From the NCBI GenBank assembly GCA_026671195.1, contig JAPOHD010000066.1, forward strand, positions 99,173 through 163,172: 64,000 bases of DNA, given 5' to 3'. A program made the position numbers and the translations under genes. Positions 8,902-18,891 of the stretch are shown here, one piece after another; the first letter of the stretch is position 1, and each line of letters opens with the position of its first letter. The notes under the pieces are model-generated. The model had not been told where the DNA came from. It saw only the letters and a list, made by a program, of their open reading frames with translations, and ran no database searches. The DNA comes from Draconibacterium aestuarii. GTDB taxonomy: Bacteria; Bacteroidota; Bacteroidia; Bacteroidales; Prolixibacteraceae.

Positions 8902-11900
8902 CTATTTTTCTTTCTTTTCTTCCGAGATATATTCGCTTGCACTCATGCCAAATTCGCGTTTAAAACACTTTCTGAAATGTGATAAATCTTTAAAGCCAAC
9001 CTCGTATGCTACCTCTGAAATATTCATTTTATTTTGCGATAAAAGCTGAGAAGCACGCTTTAAACGAATATGTCGGATAAATTCCTTAACGGTCATGTCG
9101 GTTAATGCATGTAGTTTTCTGTAGAGTTGCATTCTGCTAACACCAACTTTGGCCGAGAAATTTTCAATATCCAGTTCACTGTCAGAAATATTTTCTTCAA
9201 CAATTTCGATGGCTCGTTGCAGGAATTTTTCGTCGTGTGATGTAATTATAATATTCTTGGGTTCAAGAATTACTGTGCCGGTGTATTTTTGTTTTAACGA
9301 TTCGCGTATTGAGAGCACATTTTCAACTTTAACCTGTAGCACAGATAAATCAAAAGGTTTGGTAATATAATCGTCGGCTCCGGTTGTCAGTCCTTTTATT
9401 TCATTCTCTTTTGAGTGCATTGCAGTAAGTAGCAATACCGGAATGTGAGAAGTTCTCTCGTCGTTTTTAATTCGTTTACACAACTCGTATCCATTTGAAA
9501 CAGGCATTAAAATGTCGCTAATAATAATATCCGGAATTGCTTTCAGTGCAAGATCCCAACCTTCCTGTCCATTTTTCGCTTCTATAATTTTATAGCTCGA
9601 ATTAAAATGACTTGAAATAAACTGTCGTACATCAGGATTGTCATCAACAACCAACATAATTTTTTCACCAGGAATCTCTTGACTATCCTCGAATTGTTGC
9701 TCAATATTGATGTAATCAGCTTCAATTTCTTTTGCGAAATTATCGGTTTCTATTGGTTTGTCTTGTAAAGTAGCCATATAAGGAATACGAATGGTAAATT
9801 TTGTTCCCATTCCTGTTTTACTGCTCACAAATATCTCTCCTTTGTGCAGCTTTACCAACTCTTTTACAAGGGCTAAACCAATTCCTGCACCTGAATTTCC
9901 GTCTTCTTCATCCGATTGAAAGAAGCGGTTAAATATTTTTTTTAAGTTTTGAGGAGGAATTCCTCTTCCTGTATCTTTAACCGTGATTTCAATAAACTGA
10001 TTGTCTTTATTTGTTGTGTGAAAATCATCATCCGAGTTAAAAACAAGCGATAAAGTTACTGAGACAGAACCTCCGGGAGAAGTGAATTTAAAGGCGTTTG
10101 AAAGCAAATTGTTGATGATCTTTTCAATTTTATCGTGATCGAAAACTGCTGTTAATTTCTTTTTAAGCGTTGTGAATTTCAGGCTAACCTGCTTTTCTTC
10201 CGCAAAGTCGTTAAACGAGTGTACCAGTGTTTCAATAAATCGTACAATATCGGCTTCGGTTAAATTAAGTTTTAAATTACCGGTTTGAAGTTTTCTAAAA
10301 TCCAGCAATTGATTAATTAAACGATCGAGGTTGTTGGCGTTACGGTGCATTAATTGCAGGTTTTCTTTTATCTCTGCCGGACTAACTTCATTTTTTATCA
10401 ATTTATTTAAAGGCCCCAATATTAAAGTTAGTGGAGTTCTGATTTCGTGCGAAATATTGGTGAAAAACTTCAATTTTAACATATCCAATTCGTGCAGTTT
10501 GCGTGCATTCAAACGTTCAACTACTAATTGGTTTTTAATTTTTTCCCGATTAATAAAAAAATGTACCAAGGTGTAAATTAATCCAATAATAAACAGAATT
10601 AATAAAGTCATGAACCATTTTGTTTTCCAGAAAGGAGGAAGTACCGTAATGTGTAACTGTAATTCTTTCCCACCTTCAGGATTTCCGGGAATTACTCTTT
10701 TAACATGTAAAACATAATCGCCCGGATTTAAATTGGTATACGTAGCAGAGCGGTTGTTGCTCGGATCGTTCCATTCTTCGTTAAATCCTTCCAAACGGTA
10801 AGTGTACATGTTTTTATTGCTGTTTACATAGTTTAAAGCAGCAAATTCAAGCGTAAAAATATTTTGATCGTAGTTTAAGACCAGTTTGTCGGTTTCAGAA
10901 ATGCTTTTTTGAAGTACCGATTTTTTATCGTTGCCAATTTCAACCGATTTGTACAGGATTTTAAAATCAGTAAAAACAAGAGGAACGTCATTGTCAACAG
11001 AAATAATTTCAGTGGGATTGAAGATATTAAAACCTGATATTGATCCAAAAAGCAAGTTGCCCGATTTTGTTTTATAAGCTGCACCATAACAAAACTGATT
11101 GTTGCTTAAACCATCTTTGTTTGTGAAGTTTTGAAAATAATTATTTTCTACATCTAATTTCGACAATCCATTGGTTGTACTAATCCATAAATAATTATCA
11201 TCGTCTTCCAAAATGCAAAGTGCCTGGTTGTTGGCAAGCCCGTCGTTTTCGTTATAGTAGGTTATTGGCCCGGTAAATGGTGAATAAATGGCAATTCCTT
11301 TGTCGTTGGTGGCAATCCATATTCGGTTATGCGAGTCTTCAAACATGGCTCGTGTATGTTCAGGAAAACGTTTTGTTGTTTGTTTATTTTTATTGTACAC
11401 TAACACTTCATCCATACTTCCAGCCCAAAGGTTGTTTTGAGAATCAAATTCGAGCCACGAAATTCCAATCGATTCATTTATTTTGGTTTGATGTATAAAC
11501 GAATTTGTTTCTGAATCGAATTTATCGATACCTGAAGCACTTCCTACCCATATCTCGCCGTCATTATCCATTGCGATGTCCCAAACGCGGTTGTCCGATA
11601 AACTGTTGGGATCGTCGGCGTTGTGCTGAAAATGTTTAATTTGTTTTGTTTTCAGGTTAATTATGTCAATTCCGCCTAAAAAGGACCCCACCCACAAATT
11701 GCCTTTGCCATCGTCGAGAAACGCTTTTATGCAGTTCTTCGAAATGGAATTTTTGTTCTTTTCGTCGTGCATCATGTATTTGTAGGTACCTGTACGCGGA
11801 TTATAAATATTTATTCCTCCATCTTCGGTTCCTATCCAAATATTGTCTTGCTCATCAATCCAAAATGCATAAACAATACTGCTGTTTAAATAGTTGTTTT

Positions 11901-12984
11901 CGCCGGGCAGGGCGCTGTAATTGTGAAAAACCTGTTTCCTTTTGGCCAGTAAATTCAATCCTCCTCTTGTTCCAATCCATGTTTCACCACGCGCATCGTG
12001 AAAAATAGAGAGCACCGAATTATTCGATAAACTGCGTGGTTCTTTTTCGTTGTGTCTGAAATATCCGGTTATACCTTTGGTTTTTGAGTATTTGTAAAAA
12101 CCGCCGCGGGTACCAATCCAGTATTCTCCAAAATATCCTTTCGAAACGGTTCTTACTGTTTCAGTGCGTTTTTCCTCAGGTATTAAATCTAGTTTTTTTA
12201 TTGAATAGTCATCCATGTTTACCAAAAACAGACCTGCTGCGTAGGTTCCTATCCACATTAACCCCTCTTCGTCCAGGTAGAGTTCCCAAATCTCTCTATT
12301 CTGATTTTTTTGAAATGGAAGAGAGAATATTTCCATTGTATTCTTCTTCGGATTGTAAATGTAAACACCTGTATTGGTTCCTATCCATAGTTTTCCCGTC
12401 CGGTCGAATTGTATATCACGCACATAATTCCCTTCAAATTTAATTTTTGGATCAGCAAAAACGGGATCGAGAGAAGTAATATTCCCCACTGTGTCAAGAA
12501 TCAGGATATTAAAATCCGATCCCATCCAGATTAATCCGTTTTCATCCTCTTCAATGTCGTTTACCGAAATGCCGCTATTTTTATATTCCGGCAGATTGTT
12601 AAAAGGATGATAAAACCGTTCTTTTCTCCTATCGAAAACATTAAGCGCACCGTTTTCTGTTCCTACCAGTAAATTGCCATGTCTATCTTCTTTTATAACA
12701 CGAACCAGATTTCCGTTTAAACTTGCACTGTCGTCTGGATTTGGAAGGAAATTTACAAAACTGTAACCGTCAAAACGACTTAACCCCTGACTGGTGCCAA
12801 TCCACATCCATCCTTTTGAATCCTGATAAATACATTGAATCTGATTATTTGGTAACCCGTTTCCCTGAGAAAAAATGTCAAAACTGATTTCTGATGAAAT
12901 GGCATTAACTGACACCGCTTTTAGTAACAACAAAACTACCATTACAACAAAACTCACAAATCTCTTTTCTACGCCTACTTTCAT
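8902..12984 (-). CDS. Hybrid two-component sensor/AraC regulator (HTCS)
   Basis: A 1360-residue inner-membrane protein that joins sensor and response regulator in one chain. After a signal peptide come many two-component-regulator propeller repeats (WIGT-G-L/V motifs such as GWMWIGTSQGLSRFD), which form two seven-bladed propellers in the periplasm. Then follow a Y_Y_Y domain (about 700-780, YTYRLEGFNEEW), one membrane helix (about 788-808), and a histidine kinase with SHEIRTPLTL (His at about 846) and an ATPase domain ending GAGIGLALVKEL. A receiver domain has Asp at about 1157 (ISDILMP), and an AraC-type helix-turn-helix lies at about 1255-1350. The sensor part usually binds an oligosaccharide from the target glycan and switches on the adjacent susC operon. 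It is upstream of susC and on the same strand. Confidence 0.96.
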   Translation of the reverse strand: MKVGVEKRFVSFVVMVVLLLLKAVSVNAISSEISFDIFSQGNGLPNNQIQCIYQDSKGWMWIGTSQGLSRFDGYSFVNFLPNPDDSASLNGNLVRVIKEDRHGNLLVGTENGALNVFDRRKERFYHPFNNLPEYKNSGISVNDIEEDENGLIWMGSDFNILILDTVGNITSLDPVFADPKIKFEGNYVRDIQFDRTGKLWIGTNTGVYIYNPKKNTMEIFSLPFQKNQNREIWELYLDEEGLMWIGTYAAGLFLVNMDDYSIKKLDLIPEEKRTETVRTVSKGYFGEYWIGTRGGFYKYSKTKGITGYFRHNEKEPRSLSNNSVLSIFHDARGETWIGTRGGLNLLAKRKQVFHNYSALPGENNYLNSSIVYAFWIDEQDNIWIGTEDGGINIYNPRTGTYKYMMHDEKNKNSISKNCIKAFLDDGKGNLWVGSFLGGIDIINLKTKQIKHFQHNADDPNSLSDNRVWDIAMDNDGEIWVGSASGIDKFDSETNSFIHQTKINESIGISWLEFDSQNNLWAGSMDEVLVYNKNKQTTKRFPEHTRAMFEDSHNRIWIATNDKGIAIYSPFTGPITYYNENDGLANNQALCILEDDDNYLWISTTNGLSKLDVENNYFQNFTNKDGLSNNQFCYGAAYKTKSGNLLFGSISGFNIFNPTEIISVDNDVPLVFTDFKILYKSVEIGNDKKSVLQKSISETDKLVLNYDQNIFTLEFAALNYVNSNKNMYTYRLEGFNEEWNDPSNNRSATYTNLNPGDYVLHVKRVIPGNPEGGKELQLHITVLPPFWKTKWFMTLLILFIIGLIYTLVHFFINREKIKNQLVVERLNARKLHELDMLKLKFFTNISHEIRTPLTLILGPLNKLIKNEVSPAEIKENLQLMHRNANNLDRLINQLLDFRKLQTGNLKLNLTEADIVRFIETLVHSFNDFAEEKQVSLKFTTLKKKLTAVFDHDKIEKIINNLLSNAFKFTSPGGSVSVTLSLVFNSDDDFHTTNKDNQFIEITVKDTGRGIPPQNLKKIFNRFFQSDEEDGNSGAGIGLALVKELVKLHKGEIFVSSKTGMGTKFTIRIPYMATLQDKPIETDNFAKEIEADYINIEQQFEDSQEIPGEKIMLVVDDNPDVRQFISSHFNSSYKIIEAKNGQEGWDLALKAIPDIIISDILMPVSNGYELCKRIKNDERTSHIPVLLLTAMHSKENEIKGLTTGADDYITKPFDLSVLQVKVENVLSIRESLKQKYTGTVILEPKNIIITSHDEKFLQRAIEIVEENISDSELDIENFSAKVGVSRMQLYRKLHALTDMTVKEFIRHIRLKRASQLLSQNKMNISEVAYEVGFKDLSHFRKCFKREFGMSASEYISEEKKEK

Positions 12985-13326
12985 TTAATTATCCTCTAAT
13001 TTTTGTTGCTGTCTCAAAAATACAAATAACGAGAATTTTATTTAACTACTGAGCTATAGCCTCTAAAAATAGAAATTTGATTATATATTATTTTAAAATA
13101 AACACCATTAAGAAGTTGGTTTTTATTGGTTGGTAACCTGTTTCTTATGAGCAATATAGACAAGTAGCTGTGTTTTATTGTGGTTTAGTAGCCATATTGG
13201 AAGTATTGTGCCGGAGGTATTCAAATTTGATTAGCATAAGAAAAAGCACTTCTCTTTAGATCGAAAGCGCTTTCCCTTATTTTTTGTCAGCTTATTTGTA
13301 GAATGTAAACGAATAAAATTGTTTAA
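12985..13326 (-). promoter_or_regulatory. Upstream region of the HTCS gene
   Basis: No gene is visible in this 342-bp stretch. The plus-strand sequence CAAAAATA at 13015-13022 reads TATTTTTG on the minus strand, matching the Bacteroidota -7 consensus TAnnTTTG, and lies about 30 bp before the regulator's ATG. No matching -33 element is evident. The far end carries a probable terminator of the carbamoyltransferase gene. Confidence 0.4.
13241..13273 (-). terminator. Probable terminator after ornithine carbamoyltransferase
   Basis: On the minus strand AAAGCGCTT (13273-13265) can pair with AAGTGCTTT (13251-13243) with one G-U pair and a 13-base loop, followed by TTCTT. It is 54 bp past the stop codon. 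The T run is short, so termination strength is uncertain. Confidence 0.45.
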
Positions 13327-14325
13327 CTACGAGAGTGTGGCTACCATAACAGCTTTAATGGTATGCATTCGATTTTCAGCTTCATCAAAAACAATGGAGG
13401 CTTCGCTTTCGAAAACTTCTTCGGTAACTTCCATGGCTTCAATACCAAATTTTTTAAAAATTTCTTCGCCAACTTTTGTTTCGCGGTTGTGAAAAGCCGG
13501 CAAACAATGCAGGAATTTTACATCCGGATTCCCTGTTAATTCCATTGTTTTTTTATTTACCTGATAGGGTAACAGTTGTTTAATTCGTTCTGCCCAAACT
13601 TCATCCGGTTCGCCCATCGACACCCAAACATCGGTATATAAAAAGTCGCAATCTTTAACGGCTTCAATAACATCGCTTGTAATTGTTGTCTTTCCTCCTG
13701 TTTGTTTTGCTATTTCTTTACATTGTTTCTGGAGTTCGCAGCCTGGCTGACATTCAGCCGGAGCAGCAGCACGAAAATCCATACCCAGCTTGGCAGCACC
13801 TACCATAAGCGAGTTTCCCATATTATTACGTGCATCGCCTAAATAACAGAATTTAATTTCCGAAAGCGGTTTGTCAGAGTGTTCTTTCATAGTTAAAAAA
13901 TCGGCCAGAATTTGAGTGGGATGAAACTCGGTGGTTAAACCATTCCAAACCGGAACACCGGCATATTTTCCAAGTTCTTCAACAATATTCTGTCCAAAAC
14001 CGCGGTACTCAATTCCATCGTACATGCGACCCAAAACACGGGCAGTGTCTTTCATCGATTCCTTTTGCCCTATTTGCGATCCGGAAGGTCCAAGATAAGT
14101 GACTTTTGCACCCTGATCGTAGGCCGCGACTTCGAATGCACAGCGTGTGCGTGTTGATGCTTTTTCAAAAATAAGAGCAATATTTTTTCCGGAGAGTTGT
14201 GGTTGCTCAATTCCGGCATATTTTGCTTTTTTCAGTGATTCTGATAACTCCAGTAAAAAGTGAATCTCTTTGGGGGTGAAATCGAGAAGTTTTAGAAAGT
14301 TTCTGTTTTTTAAATTTAATGCCAT
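13327..14325 (-). CDS. arcB: Ornithine carbamoyltransferase
   Basis: A 332-residue cytoplasmic enzyme that interconverts ornithine plus carbamoyl phosphate and citrulline plus phosphate. It is close in wording to the E. coli enzymes, with STRTR at 57-61 (carbamoyl-phosphate loop), [20 protein letters not shown], and HCLP at about 272. This is a true ornithine enzyme and does not look like the acetyl/succinyl-ornithine type that many Bacteroidota use for arginine synthesis. It sits 103 bp downstream of a carbamate kinase gene on the same strand. That pairing is the signature of the catabolic ArcB of the arginine deiminase pathway, making ATP from citrulline. No arginine deiminase or antiporter is in the window, so the catabolic direction is inferred. 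Confidence 0.88.
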   Translation of the reverse strand: MALNLKNRNFLKLLDFTPKEIHFLLELSESLKKAKYAGIEQPQLSGKNIALIFEKASTRTRCAFEVAAYDQGAKVTYLGPSGSQIGQKESMKDTARVLGRMYDGIEYRGFGQNIVEELGKYAGVPVWNGLTTEFHPTQILADFLTMKEHSDKPLSEIKFCYLGDARNNMGNSLMVGAAKLGMDFRAAAPAECQPGCELQKQCKEIAKQTGGKTTITSDVIEAVKDCDFLYTDVWVSMGEPDEVWAERIKQLLPYQVNKKTMELTGNPDVKFLHCLPAFHNRETKVGEEIFKKFGIEAMEVTEEVFESEASIVFDEAENRMHTIKAVMVATLS

Positions 14326-14428
14326 GTTGTTCGTATTTATTTATTGATTTATTTGCAGTTTGAAAACATTGCCATTGAATAGCTGCAAAAGCACAATTTA
14401 ATGCTGTATCCTGATTGTCGTTGCTTTC

Positions 14429-15385
14429 CTATTCATAGTACATGGTAATTTTCGAGCCGTAACTTTTGTCTTCCAGTTTTGTCGCTTCAGTAATAATACT
14501 TTTGCTGCCACCATTTTCAATAAAATTCAGGCATGCCTTTATTTTCGGTTCCATGGTACCTTCAGAAAAGGTTCCGTTTTCGAGGTATTTCATGGTATCA
14601 GCATAATCCAGAAATTCGAGTTTTTCCTGGGTTTCCAATCCGAAATCTTTATAAATAAACGCAACATCGGTAAGAATATACAATTCGTCAGCTTTAATAT
14701 TTGAAGCAAGTAAGCTGGAGGCCATGTCTTTATCTATAACAGCGTCCAAGGTTCTTACATCTTTATTCTCATCGTAATAAACGGGTATACCACCACCACC
14801 GGCTGCAATTACAATATTACCATTTGCTGTGAGTTGTTCAATAATCTCACCATTTACAATACTTACCGGAGTGGGCGAGGGAACTACCCTGCGAAAGCCA
14901 TCTTTTGTTTTTGACGAGGTTTTAAAAATCCACCCCTTTTCTTTACTTAGTTTTTCGGCTTCTTCCTGATTGTAAACTTTACCAATACGTTTCGATGGAT
15001 TTTGAAATGCCGGATCGTCTTTACTGATTTCAACCAGCGTAACCATCGCAATAACATTCTTTATTATGCCATGTTTATTTAAAACGTTTCGCATCATACG
15101 TTCAATCATAAAGCCAATTCCACCCTGCGAATCGGCCACACAAATATTTAATGGCATCGGGGCAATGTTATACATCTGTTCTCCGGCATCGTTTTGCATT
15201 AATATATTTCCAACTTGCGGCCCATTGCCATGTGTGATTACAATTTCGTAACCTTGTTTAATTAAGTGAACCAGGTTTTCAAGGGTTTCGGTAACATTCT
15301 TTTCTTGCTGAACAATGGTGCCTTTTTCGTTTTCCCTGAGAATGGCATTACCGCCCAGTGCAATCACAGCCAATTTCTTTTCCAT
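14429..15385 (-). CDS. arcC: Carbamate kinase
   Basis: A 318-residue cytoplasmic kinase of the amino-acid-kinase fold, the normal length for the family. ALGGNAIL (near residue 9) forms the phosphate-binding loop, ITHGNGPQVGN the second glycine-rich segment, and NIVIAAGGGGIPV with DKDMASSLLA the C-terminal nucleotide site. In catabolism it moves the phosphate of carbamoyl phosphate to ADP and releases carbamate, giving one ATP. It is first in a two-gene set with the ornithine carbamoyltransferase. A TATGTTTG (-7 type) element lies about 30 bp upstream of its ATG on the minus strand. The gene is divergent from ftsK. Confidence 0.93.
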   Translation of the reverse strand: MEKKLAVIALGGNAILRENEKGTIVQQEKNVTETLENLVHLIKQGYEIVITHGNGPQVGNILMQNDAGEQMYNIAPMPLNICVADSQGGIGFMIERMMRNVLNKHGIIKNVIAMVTLVEISKDDPAFQNPSKRIGKVYNQEEAEKLSKEKGWIFKTSSKTKDGFRRVVPSPTPVSIVNGEIIEQLTANGNIVIAAGGGGIPVYYDENKDVRTLDAVIDKDMASSLLASNIKADELYILTDVAFIYKDFGLETQEKLEFLDYADTMKYLENGTFSEGTMEPKIKACLNFIENGGSKSIITEATKLEDKSYGSKITMYYE

Positions 15386-15414
15386 CCTTTGTTACTTTAA
15401 TCTTTGTACGCTAA

Positions 15415-15422
15415 CAAACATA
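15415..15422 (-). promoter_or_regulatory. Candidate -7 element for arcC
   Basis: The plus strand CAAACATA reads TATGTTTG on the minus strand, matching TAnnTTTG, and lies 30 bp upstream of the arcC start codon at 15385. No -33 match was found at the right spacing. Confidence 0.4.
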
Positions 15423-15639
15423 TAAAATCAAGCATTAAAAAGAAATGTTAATGTACTGCTTTTTAGTTAACTAAAGATATTATAAAACAGTATTTTAACT
15501 GCGGATTTTTAATTCGGAAAACAGGTGTTGTTAAATCTTTCAATTTAAAATGTTTTCTACCTGTTTTGTTAACACTTTGTTCTTAATATGATTTTGTTTT
15601 ATGAGGTAAACTTACAATGATAACCTGACTTTTTTTAGT

Positions 15640-15647
15640 TAAATTTG
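15640..15647 (+). promoter_or_regulatory. Candidate -7 element for ftsK
   Basis: TAAATTTG matches the TAnnTTTG consensus and ends 22 bp before the ftsK ATG. The -33 region has no clear TTTG, so this is only a partial promoter match. Confidence 0.4.
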
Positions 15648-15669
15648 CGGTCAATTTAAAAAAATCCTG

Positions 15670-18102
15670 ATGGCATTTAGACAAAAAAAGAAGCCAGTAA
15701 AAACAAAAAAGAAGCCAACAAAAAAGCGGAATTCAATCTTTAAAAATGAGAAAGCTCATTTCATTTTTGGAGTAATGCTGCTATTGATTTCGGCGTATTT
15801 GCTGATCTCTTTTGTGTCGTTTTTGTTTTATGGTGCAGCCGATCAAAGTTTAATGGACTCAAGCTGGTCTCAGTTTTTATTTAACTCCGATTTAAATGCC
15901 AAAAATGCGGGGATGAAACTGGGAGCCTATCTTTCAGAAGTAATTATAAACCGCGGATTTGGAATCGCTTCGTTTATCTTTATTTATATTATTGCAATAA
16001 CCGGTTTTAAAGTTCTGGGAATTTTTATTTCCAGTTATCGGAAAAGTTTGGGTTACAGTATTCTTACAATTATTTGGGTGTCGGTTGCCTTTGGGCTTTT
16101 TTTTAATAAAAGTGAATCGGGATCGTTCATTTACTGGGGAGGACATTATGGTTTTATTTTAAGTAGTTGGTTGCGTTCTCTGATTGGCATTGTAGGACTC
16201 GTGTTTTTACTTTTTATTTCGGGATTAAGCATTGTAGTTGTCCGTTTTGATAAAGTTTATTCACTTATTAAAAACAGTATTAAACAGAAGCCTAAAACAG
16301 GCGCCGATGAGGAAGAGACTTCTGAAATGGAGGATGTAATAACTGATTCTGCAAGTGAGGTACAAGCCGGTGATGATGTCATTTCAAAAGTAATTGATGA
16401 CGATGATGTTGTTAGGGCCATTTTTGAACCCGACGAAGATGATGATATTATTTCTCCGTCAGCTTCCAATTTAGAAGTGGAAGTTTCGGACCCGGAGCAG
16501 GAAGATGCCCCGGCGGAGATCGAAGAGGAGGATCTGAAACTGGTTGTTGAAAAGAAAATTGAAGAGGAGAATGCAGACGGGGATAAACCTGTTGAGCTGG
16601 AAGATTATGATCCAACCCTTGATCTGTCGGATTTTAAATTTCCGACACTTGATTTGCTTGAAGACCATAAGTTTGGAAATGCGGAGGTGAAAAATGATGA
16701 GCTGGTTGCCAATAAAAACAAGATTGTTGAAACCCTTCGACATTATAAAATTGAAATTACCAAAATTAGGGCTACAATTGGTCCAACCATAACTTTATAC
16801 GAGATTGTACCGGCACCCGGTGTGCGTATTTCAAAAATTAAAAATCTGGAAGACGATATTGCTTTAAGTCTTGCTGCCTTAGGTATTCGTATTATCGCTC
16901 CAATTCCGGGCCGTGGTACCATTGGTATCGAGGTGCCAAATCAGCACCCCGAAACTGTTTCGATGCATTCGATCGTGCGTTCGAAAAAATTCCAGGAAAC
17001 TACGGCTGAATTGCCGGTAGCTTTAGGAAAAACTATTTCGAACGAAACCTTTTTGTTCGACCTTGCCAAAATGCCTCACATTCTTGTTGCCGGTGCCACA
17101 GGGCAAGGTAAGTCTGTGGGTATTAATGCAATAATTACCTCGTTGCTTTACAAAAAGCACCCTGCTCAGTTGAAGTTTGTATTCATCGATCCTAAAAAGG
17201 TTGAACTGAATATCTATTCTGTTCTGGAAAAACATTATCTGGCGAAATTACCCGATGCCGAAGAACCTGTAATTACTGATATTCAGAAAGTAAAGAATAC
17301 GCTGAACTCTGTAAATATAGAGATGGATGCGCGTTATGATCTGTTGAAGATAGCTCAGGCACGGAACATTAAAGAATACAACAAGAAATTTATAAGCAGA
17401 AGGCTGAATCCTGAAAAAGGACATAAATATATGCCTTATATAGTTGTAATAATCGACGAGTTTGCAGATTTGATTATGACCGCAGGAAAGGAAATTGAAT
17501 TACCAATTGCAAGGATCGCCCAGCTGGCCCGTGCGGTTGGAATTCATATGGTTATTGCAACTCAAAGACCATCAACAAATATTATTACTGGTGTAATTAA
17601 GGCTAATTTTCCGGCACGTATTGCGTTTAAAGTTGCTTCGATGATCGACTCGCGTACCATTTTAGATACCCCGGGAGCCAACCAGTTAATAGGACGTGGT
17701 GATATGTTAATTGCTTCCGGAAGTGATATTACAAGGGTGCAGTGTGCTTTTGTTGATACACCTGAAGTGGAAAATATAATTAAATATATATCGGAACAAC
17801 GTGGTTACCCAACTGCATTCTTATTGCCTGAATATGTTGGCGAAGACGAAATTGGTCCGGGTGATGTTGATTTAAGAAACAGAGATGAGTTATTTGATGA
17901 TGCTGCCCGGATTGTTGTATTAAATCAAATGGGATCAACTTCAATGATTCAGCGTAAATTTTCGATTGGATACAACCGTGCCGGACGATTAATGGATCAG
18001 TTGGAGGCAGCCGGAATTGTTGGACCCAGCGAAGGAAGTAAAGCACGGCAGGTATTAATTCAGGATGAATATACTTTGGAACAGTTATTGAATAGTTTGT
18101 AA
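15670..18102 (+). CDS. ftsK: DNA translocase FtsK
   Basis: An 810-residue septal DNA pump that clears and aligns chromosome ends at division. The basic N terminus is followed by about four membrane helices (roughly 30-185), an acidic linker rich in Asp and Glu (about 200-320), then the alpha-beta-gamma motor. GATGQGKS at about 475-482 is Walker A, and VVIIDEFADL near 595 is Walker B. The last 65 residues (QMGSTSMIQRKFSIGYNRAG) are the winged-helix gamma domain that reads polar DNA signals. It is shorter than the E. coli protein because the linker is short. The likely partner XerD is encoded about 3 kb away. A LolA-like gene follows after 14 bp. Confidence 0.97.
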   Translation: MAFRQKKKPVKTKKKPTKKRNSIFKNEKAHFIFGVMLLLISAYLLISFVSFLFYGAADQSLMDSSWSQFLFNSDLNAKNAGMKLGAYLSEVIINRGFGIASFIFIYIIAITGFKVLGIFISSYRKSLGYSILTIIWVSVAFGLFFNKSESGSFIYWGGHYGFILSSWLRSLIGIVGLVFLLFISGLSIVVVRFDKVYSLIKNSIKQKPKTGADEEETSEMEDVITDSASEVQAGDDVISKVIDDDDVVRAIFEPDEDDDIISPSASNLEVEVSDPEQEDAPAEIEEEDLKLVVEKKIEEENADGDKPVELEDYDPTLDLSDFKFPTLDLLEDHKFGNAEVKNDELVANKNKIVETLRHYKIEITKIRATIGPTITLYEIVPAPGVRISKIKNLEDDIALSLAALGIRIIAPIPGRGTIGIEVPNQHPETVSMHSIVRSKKFQETTAELPVALGKTISNETFLFDLAKMPHILVAGATGQGKSVGINAIITSLLYKKHPAQLKFVFIDPKKVELNIYSVLEKHYLAKLPDAEEPVITDIQKVKNTLNSVNIEMDARYDLLKIAQARNIKEYNKKFISRRLNPEKGHKYMPYIVVIIDEFADLIMTAGKEIELPIARIAQLARAVGIHMVIATQRPSTNIITGVIKANFPARIAFKVASMIDSRTILDTPGANQLIGRGDMLIASGSDITRVQCAFVDTPEVENIIKYISEQRGYPTAFLLPEYVGEDEIGPGDVDLRNRDELFDDAARIVVLNQMGSTSMIQRKFSIGYNRAGRLMDQLEAAGIVGPSEGSKARQVLIQDEYTLEQLLNSL

Positions 18103-18116
18103 ACTAAAACGAAAAA

Positions 18117-18764
18117 ATGAGAAGGATAGTAGTAATAATAGCGGCACTGTTTGTTTGCAATGCGCTATGGGCACAAGACACAAAAGCAAATAAAATTTTA
18201 GACGAAGTAAGTGCCAAAACAAAAACCTATAAAAGTATTTCAGCCGATTTTGTGTTTTCCATGGAAAATAAAGAAATGGAAATCGATGAGCAGAATGAAG
18301 GCTCGATAAAATTAAAGGGACAGAAGTATTGTGTAGCACTTCCAGGCGTTGGTATTGAGGTTTTTTCTGATGGGACTACACTTTGGAATTATATGAAGGA
18401 AGGCAACCAGGTTACCATTTCAAGCATTGATGATGAAAGTAGTGAGTTGATGGATCCTTCGTCGCTTTTCACGATTTACGAAAAAGGATTTAGATCGGAG
18501 TTTGTTGATGAGAAAAAGGAAGGTACAAAAACAGTTTATCGAATTAACCTCTTTCCAGACTCTGACGCATATGAAGTTTCGAAAATTGAAGTTTCTATTG
18601 ATAAGGCAACCATGATGATTCATGAGGCCACGTTATATGGAACCGATGGGAATTTATATGGCATCCTTGTTAAAAGGATAGAGTCAGACAAAGATCTCTC
18701 TGATTCTGATTTTATTTTCGATGTTTCGAAATATGCCGATGTAGAGGTAATTGATTTTAGGTAA
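18117..18764 (+). CDS. lolA: LolA-like outer-membrane lipoprotein carrier
   Basis: A 215-residue periplasmic protein with a signal peptide ending in LWAQ (about residue 20). The mature part starts with AxxILDEVSAKTKTYKSISADF, typical of LolA, and goes on with the half-barrel strand pattern (GSIKLKGQKYCVALPGV, SDGTTLWNYMKEGNQVTI). LolA takes lipoproteins released by LolCDE and hands them to the outer membrane; in Bacteroidota the LolB partner is usually missing. It is 14 bp after ftsK, so the two are probably co-transcribed, an arrangement common in this phylum. Confidence 0.88.
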   Translation: MRRIVVIIAALFVCNALWAQDTKANKILDEVSAKTKTYKSISADFVFSMENKEMEIDEQNEGSIKLKGQKYCVALPGVGIEVFSDGTTLWNYMKEGNQVTISSIDDESSELMDPSSLFTIYEKGFRSEFVDEKKEGTKTVYRINLFPDSDAYEVSKIEVSIDKATMMIHEATLYGTDGNLYGILVKRIESDKDLSDSDFIFDVSKYADVEVIDFR

Positions 18765-18794
18765 ATAGTTTTAAAAAACAATAAAAGTAAAAAT

Positions 18795-18823
18795 TGCCCT
18801 GTTTTGAAAAGATGGGCATCTTT
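18795..18823 (+). terminator. Weak hairpin after lolA
   Basis: TGCCC (18795-18799) pairs with GGGCA (18814-18818) and is followed by TCTTTT. The stem is only five pairs, so it probably works with the stronger bidirectional hairpin just downstream. Confidence 0.35.
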
Positions 18824-18826
18824 TAC

Positions 18827-18864
18827 AAAAAAATCCTCGCCGTTATCGACGAGGATTTTTTTTA
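18827..18864. terminator. Bidirectional terminator between lolA and pyk
   Basis: AAATCCTCG and CGAGGATTT form a GC-containing stem around a 10-base loop, flanked by an A run on the left and a T run on the right, so it has a U tract on either strand. It serves the convergent lolA and pyruvate kinase genes. Confidence 0.85.
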
Positions 18865-18891
18865 TCATTGATTTCATCAGAAATAGAATTG

